Origin: Lentzea waywayandensis | GTDB lineage: Bacteria; Actinomycetota; Actinomycetes; Mycobacteriales; Pseudonocardiaceae | Assembly (NCBI RefSeq): GCF_900115955.1 | Contig: NZ_FOYL01000006.1 | Span: 215,849-279,848, forward strand | Length of the DNA stretch: 64,000 nt | Direction: 5' to 3' | Shown: positions 60,208-64,000 of the stretch, in pieces | Position numbering within the stretch: position 1 is the stretch's first letter | How the letters are laid out: every line of letters begins with the position of its first letter | Made by a program: the position numbers and the translations under genes | The notes under the pieces: generated by a model | The model's database searches: none | Seen by the model: only the letters and a program-made list of their open reading frames with translations | What the model was told of the DNA's origin: nothing

Positions 60208-61842
60208 ATGCGCACCATCGCCTTGGCCGTGCTGTCCACAATGGTCAGTGCGGTTCTGGTCGTCCCCGCCGCTCAGGCGTTGCCGGACGGCCTCGCCCTG
60301 ACCCCGCCGATGGGCTTCAACAACTGGAACACCACCGCCTGCCGCACCGAGTTCAACGAGGCGATGGTCAAGGGCATCGCCGACATCTTCGTCAACAAGG
60401 GTCTGAAGGACGCGGGCTACGAGTACGTCAACATCGACGACTGCTGGGCCGAGAAGACCCGCGACTCCGCCGGCAAGCTCGTCCCGAACAAGACGCGTTT
60501 CCCCAACGGAATCAAGGCCGTCGCCGACTACGTCCACTCCAAAGGCCTGAAGTTCGGCATCTACACGAGTGCCGGCACCAAGACCTGCAACAAGGACAAC
60601 GGCTTCCCCGGTGGGCTGAACCACGAGGAGTCCGACGCGCAGCAGTTCGCGAGCTGGGGCGTCGACTACCTGAAGTACGACAACTGCAACAACCAGGGCG
60701 TCGACGCGAAGCAGCGCTACCGCAAGATGCGGGACGCGTTGAAGAAGACCGGCCGTCCGATCGTGTTCAGCCTGTGCGAGTGGGGTCAGAACAAGCCGTG
60801 GGAGTGGGCGTCTGACACCGGGCACCTCTGGCGCACCACCGGCGACATCAACGACACCTGGCCGCGCACGATGGACATCTACGAGAAGAACGTCGTGCTG
60901 GACTCCTACGCCGGACCGGGACACTGGAACGACCCGGACATGCTCGAAGTCGGTAATGGCAAGATGAGCGCCGTGCAGTACCGCAGCCACTTCTCGCTGT
61001 GGGCGATCATGGCAGCGCCGCTGCTGATCGGCTCGGACCTGCGCAAGGTCTCCGCCGACACGTTCACGATCCTGGAGAACAAGGACGTCATCGCGGTCGA
61101 CCAGGACAAGCTCGGCGTGCAGGGCAAGCGGATCCGCACCACCGGCAAGTCCGGCGTCGACGTGATCGTGAAGCCGCTCGCGAACGGCGACAAGGCCGTG
61201 GCGCTGTTCAACAAGTCCGGCTCCACGCAGACGATCTCGACCTCGCTGGCGGAGATCGGCATGTCCGGCCCGGCGGTGCTGAAGGACCTCTGGACCAAGT
61301 CGTCGCGCACCACGACCGGCACGATCTCGGCCTCGGTGCCCTCGCTCGCCACGGTGATCTACCGCGTCTCGAAGGACGGCCCGCGGCCGACTCCACCGGC
61401 CGGCACCACCGACCTGTCCGCGTTCGAGGCGTCGTCCTCGGCCAACGGCTGGGGTCCCGTCGAGATCGACAGGTCCGTCGGCAACCAGGCCGCCGGTGAC
61501 GGCAAGGCGATCACGATCAACGGTGTCGTGCACCAGAAGGGCTTGGGGGCGCACGCGGCCGGGACGATCGACTTCTACCTGGGCCGCAAGTGTTCCTCGC
61601 TGTCGGTGGACGTCGGGGTCGACGACGAAGTGGCCGCGGGCAAGGGATCGGTGATCTTCCAGGTGTTCGCGGACGAGGTGAAGGTCGCCGACTCCGGCAG
61701 GCTCACGGGCACCGACGCGGCGAAGAAGCTCACCGCGCCGCTCACCGACGCCGAGAACCTGCGGCTGGTGCTGACCGACGCCGGTGACGGCATCAACTCC
61801 GACCACGGCGACTGGGCCTCGCCGCGCATCACCTGCGCGTAG
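60208..61842 (+). CDS. Secreted GH27 alpha-galactosidase with NPCBM domain
   Basis: 544 residues: Sec signal (cleavage near AQA-LPD), GH27 barrel with PPMGFNNWN, nucleophile D158 in YLKYDNCN and acid/base Asp around 242 in HWNDPDML, a beta-sandwich, then NPCBM (HQKGLGAHAAGTIDFYLG). It removes terminal alpha-galactose (or beta-L-arabinopyranose). GGAAAGGAAAG precedes the ATG. Works with the GH95 and GH97 enzymes on galactose/fucose-containing glycans. Confidence 0.93.
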   Translation: MRTIALAVLSTMVSAVLVVPAAQALPDGLALTPPMGFNNWNTTACRTEFNEAMVKGIADIFVNKGLKDAGYEYVNIDDCWAEKTRDSAGKLVPNKTRFPNGIKAVADYVHSKGLKFGIYTSAGTKTCNKDNGFPGGLNHEESDAQQFASWGVDYLKYDNCNNQGVDAKQRYRKMRDALKKTGRPIVFSLCEWGQNKPWEWASDTGHLWRTTGDINDTWPRTMDIYEKNVVLDSYAGPGHWNDPDMLEVGNGKMSAVQYRSHFSLWAIMAAPLLIGSDLRKVSADTFTILENKDVIAVDQDKLGVQGKRIRTTGKSGVDVIVKPLANGDKAVALFNKSGSTQTISTSLAEIGMSGPAVLKDLWTKSSRTTTGTISASVPSLATVIYRVSKDGPRPTPPAGTTDLSAFEASSSANGWGPVEIDRSVGNQAAGDGKAITINGVVHQKGLGAHAAGTIDFYLGRKCSSLSVDVGVDDEVAAGKGSVIFQVFADEVKVADSGRLTGTDAAKKLTAPLTDAENLRLVLTDAGDGINSDHGDWASPRITCA

Positions 61843-62569
61843 CCACGGCCAGCTGGGTCATGTACCGCTTCACGATCCGGCCGTCGTACCGCGTGTCGAT
61901 CAGGGACGCGATGTCCGTGATCAGCTGATCGCGGTCCGGCAGCGCGACGGTGCCCGAATACGTGAGGAGCAGGTCCACGTACGCCTCGGTGTCGTAGGCC
62001 TGCTCCCACTCGTAGCGGTGGAACTCGGGCTCGTCGAAGAGCGTGCTGTCGTCGAACTCGCAGGGGATGTCCGACGCGGGGGACTGCCGCAGGTTCGGTG
62101 GTGTGGAGGGATCCCAGCGCTCGTAGCACTCCTGCACGTCCACGAAGAACTGCCGGGTCCCGCCGGCGATGTGGTGCGTCGAGATCACGGCCAGCACACC
62201 ACCGGGACGCAACGCGGCGGCGCACCGGGCCATGCGGGTGTGCGGATCGAGCCAGTGGAACGCCGTCGCGCACACCACGAGGTCGAACGGCGTGGCGGGC
62301 AACGGCCACTCGTCGAAGTCCGCCACGACCACGTGGGCGCCGGGCGCGTGGGAACGGGCGACGTCGGCCAGGTCAGGGCTCAGCTCGACCGCCGTCACGT
62401 CGCCCAACGCGGTCAGCGGCAGCGTGGCCTGGCCCGTGCCTGGGGCGATCTCCAGGATTCGCGGGCCGTTCAGGCGTTCGAACAGCTGCGGGGGATAGGC
62501 GGGACGGGCCCGGTGGTAGCGGGCCGCGTCCTTTCCGAACGTGGTGCGCAAGTGCTCGCGGTCGGTCAC
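61829..62569 (-). CDS. Class I SAM-dependent methyltransferase
   Basis: 246 residues. Motif I ILEIAPGTGQATLPL (about 38-52), VTAVELSPDL and FDLVVCATAFHWLD. Small-molecule methyltransferase of unknown substrate. It overlaps GH27 tail to tail by 14 bp and the esterase stop by 4 bp. Confidence 0.88.
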   Translation of the reverse strand: MTDREHLRTTFGKDAARYHRARPAYPPQLFERLNGPRILEIAPGTGQATLPLTALGDVTAVELSPDLADVARSHAPGAHVVVADFDEWPLPATPFDLVVCATAFHWLDPHTRMARCAAALRPGGVLAVISTHHIAGGTRQFFVDVQECYERWDPSTPPNLRQSPASDIPCEFDDSTLFDEPEFHRYEWEQAYDTEAYVDLLLTYSGTVALPDRDQLITDIASLIDTRYDGRIVKRYMTQLAVATRR

Positions 62570-63705
62570 CCGCCGAATTCAAGCGAGCGGGCCGGCAGCG
62601 CGTCCATCCCGTTTCGCGCGAAGCCCGCCCACGTGCTCCGGATGGTCTTCGCCAGTTCGGCGTCCGGCTCCTGCCCGGCCAGCATGCCCGCGCCGGCCCA
62701 GCCGTCCGGGTCGAACAGGAACGGCAGCTCCATGCAGTGGCACGAGCCCATGGGGGCGTCGGCGGGCGCCCACCGGAAGTTGTAGGTCGCGGCCTGACCG
62801 CCCGCCGCCGTCCAGTCCCGCGCCAGCTCACGGGCCCCGAGGGCGAAGATCAGCTCGGTCACCGCCGCCCAGTGCTCACGGCTCGGCACGTACGGGCTGC
62901 CGTCGTCGGCCGTGTGCCCGACGAGCAGCTCGACGCGGGACGCCGCCGCGGCGAGGTCGATCTCGTCCAGCACCGGGGCGAACGGCATGCCGCCGGACGG
63001 GGCGAACCGCGGCCCCATCTCGACGATCGCGGCGGCCTGGGCCGCCAGCACGTCGTCCACGGGGGTCGTGGCGTCGACCGAGATCGACGCACGCAGCGCG
63101 GCCGTCATCTCCGCACGTTCGGGACTGCGGGTGCCCAGCGGCGCGCTCTGCAGGATCGCCCGGTGGAACAGGTTCTCGGTATCGGTGAGCATCAGCGCGT
63201 AGACGGAGTCGGCGCCCGCGGACTGCCCGAACGCCGTCACGTTCGCGGCATCGCCGCCGAACGCGGCGATGTTGTCCCGCACCCAGCGCAACGCCGTGAG
63301 CTGGTCGAGCAGGCCCAGGTTGTCGTGCAGATAACCGAAAACGCCGAGGCGATAGCTGACGCTGACCACCACGACGCCTTCGGAGGCCAGCAACGAGGCG
63401 TCGTACTTCGTCGACTCGCCGCTGCCGGTCACGTAGGCGCCGCCGTGGAACCAGACCATCACCGGCAGGCCGGACGCGCCGGCGGGGGCGGTGACCGAAA
63501 GAACCTGGCAGTGCTCGTCGAACGACAGTCCCTCGACCGAGCTGCCGACCAGTGCGGCCAACGAGGACGGCGGCTGCGGGCAGGCAGGGCCACGTTCTCC
63601 GGCGTCGATCACACCGTCCCATTTGTACGGCTCGGGCGCGGCGAACCGGGAAGCTGTCGCATATCGGACACCACGCGCTCGCACGAGACCTTCGGTGATC
63701 GGCAC
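62566..63705 (-). CDS. Carboxylesterase (type B) family protein
   Basis: 379 residues, shorter than the usual ~500 of type B esterases. Oxyanion motif WFHGGAYVTGSGE; nucleophile Ser in FGQSAGADS. No signal peptide. TAGGAT 7 nt before the GTG. Coupled to the methyltransferase (GTGA). Confidence 0.85.
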   Translation of the reverse strand: MPITEGLVRARGVRYATASRFAAPEPYKWDGVIDAGERGPACPQPPSSLAALVGSSVEGLSFDEHCQVLSVTAPAGASGLPVMVWFHGGAYVTGSGESTKYDASLLASEGVVVVSVSYRLGVFGYLHDNLGLLDQLTALRWVRDNIAAFGGDAANVTAFGQSAGADSVYALMLTDTENLFHRAILQSAPLGTRSPERAEMTAALRASISVDATTPVDDVLAAQAAAIVEMGPRFAPSGGMPFAPVLDEIDLAAAASRVELLVGHTADDGSPYVPSREHWAAVTELIFALGARELARDWTAAGGQAATYNFRWAPADAPMGSCHCMELPFLFDPDGWAGAGMLAGQEPDAELAKTIRSTWAGFARNGMDALPARSLEFGG

Positions 63706-63815
63706 GGTCCCGATCCTAGGCGCGTAACCAATTGCACAGCGTCTCGATTCGGCGGGAACGGCCACTTAGGAGGACCATGTAACGGTTGAGCAACGAGACA
63801 AGAGGAGGGCTCCAG

Positions 63816-64000
63816 GTGCGGGCTACGACGATCTACGGCACCCGGGACATTCGCGTTGAGGAGGTGCCGGACGCGGCGATCAAGGAGGCCACCGATGTCG
63901 TCGTCCGGGTCGAGCTCGCGTGCATCTGCGGCAGCGACCTGTGGGCGTACCGCGGCGTGGCCAAGCGCGCGGACGGGCAGCGGATCGGGCACGAGTTCCT
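63816..64000 (+). CDS. Zinc-dependent alcohol dehydrogenase, partial at window end
   Basis: 61 residues visible: MRATTIYGTRDIRVEEVPDA, then CICGSDLWAYRG (catalytic zinc Cys) and GHEF (zinc His/Glu). The MDR superfamily continues outside the window. GAGGAGGG precedes the GTG. Confidence 0.88.
   Translation, partial: MRATTIYGTRDIRVEEVPDAAIKEATDVVVRVELACICGSDLWAYRGVAKRADGQRIGHEF

Overview
High-GC actinomycete chromosome, most likely Pseudonocardiales (Lentzea/Saccharothrix/Amycolatopsis-like). The signs are a strong G/C third-position bias, many GTG starts, ESX/type VII genes beside a YbaB protein, a mec-cysO-cysM cysteine pathway, sortase-E-type LAxTG anchors, an actinobacterial exosortase and many apparently leaderless genes with a TANNNT box 6-8 nt before the start codon. 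The genus is inference. No insertion sequence, prophage, CRISPR array or rRNA was seen; one tRNA is present.

Layout. 1-1830: end of an ESX-associated locus (membrane-anchor C-terminus, YbaB, EspC-like protein, WXG-like helical protein). 1870-7481: alpha-glucoside uptake operon (GH13 enzyme, two permeases, binding lipoprotein) with a LacI regulator. 7603-11816: accessory region holding a HExxH-type putative peptide beta-hydroxylase, a small precursor-like peptide directly after it, and a second related small peptide 2.7 kb upstream, with a FadR/GntR regulator and an unknown membrane protein between them. 11949-19299: LAxTG surface protein, phosphotransferase, DUF305 lipoprotein, ctaD, serB, Pth2-like hydrolase, phospholipase D. 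19322-21549: two paralogous VOC proteins flanking a PadR/membrane-protein pair and a 31-bp exact copy of part of the HExxH gene.

21518-44230 is a conserved backbone. dinG, pncB, clpS, DUF2017, P1 peptidase, mec, cysO, cysM, rhomboid, murI, MBL phosphodiesterase, rph and rdgB follow the order of Mycobacterium tuberculosis Rv1329c-Rv1341 as I remember it. Extra blocks interrupt it: TIGR04222-like protein, nucleotidyltransferase, bioY and an exosortase/glycosyltransferase/choice-of-anchor-P/wecB surface locus (23567-30946), then pncA; a SMP-30 plus LuxR-ATPase pair (36823-39777); and OsmC plus DUF2231 (41952-42820).

44227-52590: NACHT ATPase (possible phage defence), SMR transporter, bcp, lipoprotein, flavin oxidoreductases, beta-lactamase-fold protein, DedA protein. 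52686-61842: glycoside hydrolase island (GH97 with NPCBM, GH95 with Tat signal, GH27 with NPCBM) enclosing a truncated NB-ARC-type ATPase, an odd tRNA with anticodon UAG and a short variable loop, a DUF3618 protein and a TetR regulator. 61829-64000: methyltransferase, carboxylesterase and the start of a zinc alcohol dehydrogenase.

The most promising undescribed system is the HExxH enzyme plus its two small peptides, which share a C-terminal WF-x-RMP-x-GG-TVY core: a putative RiPP pathway with one enzyme and two separated precursors.
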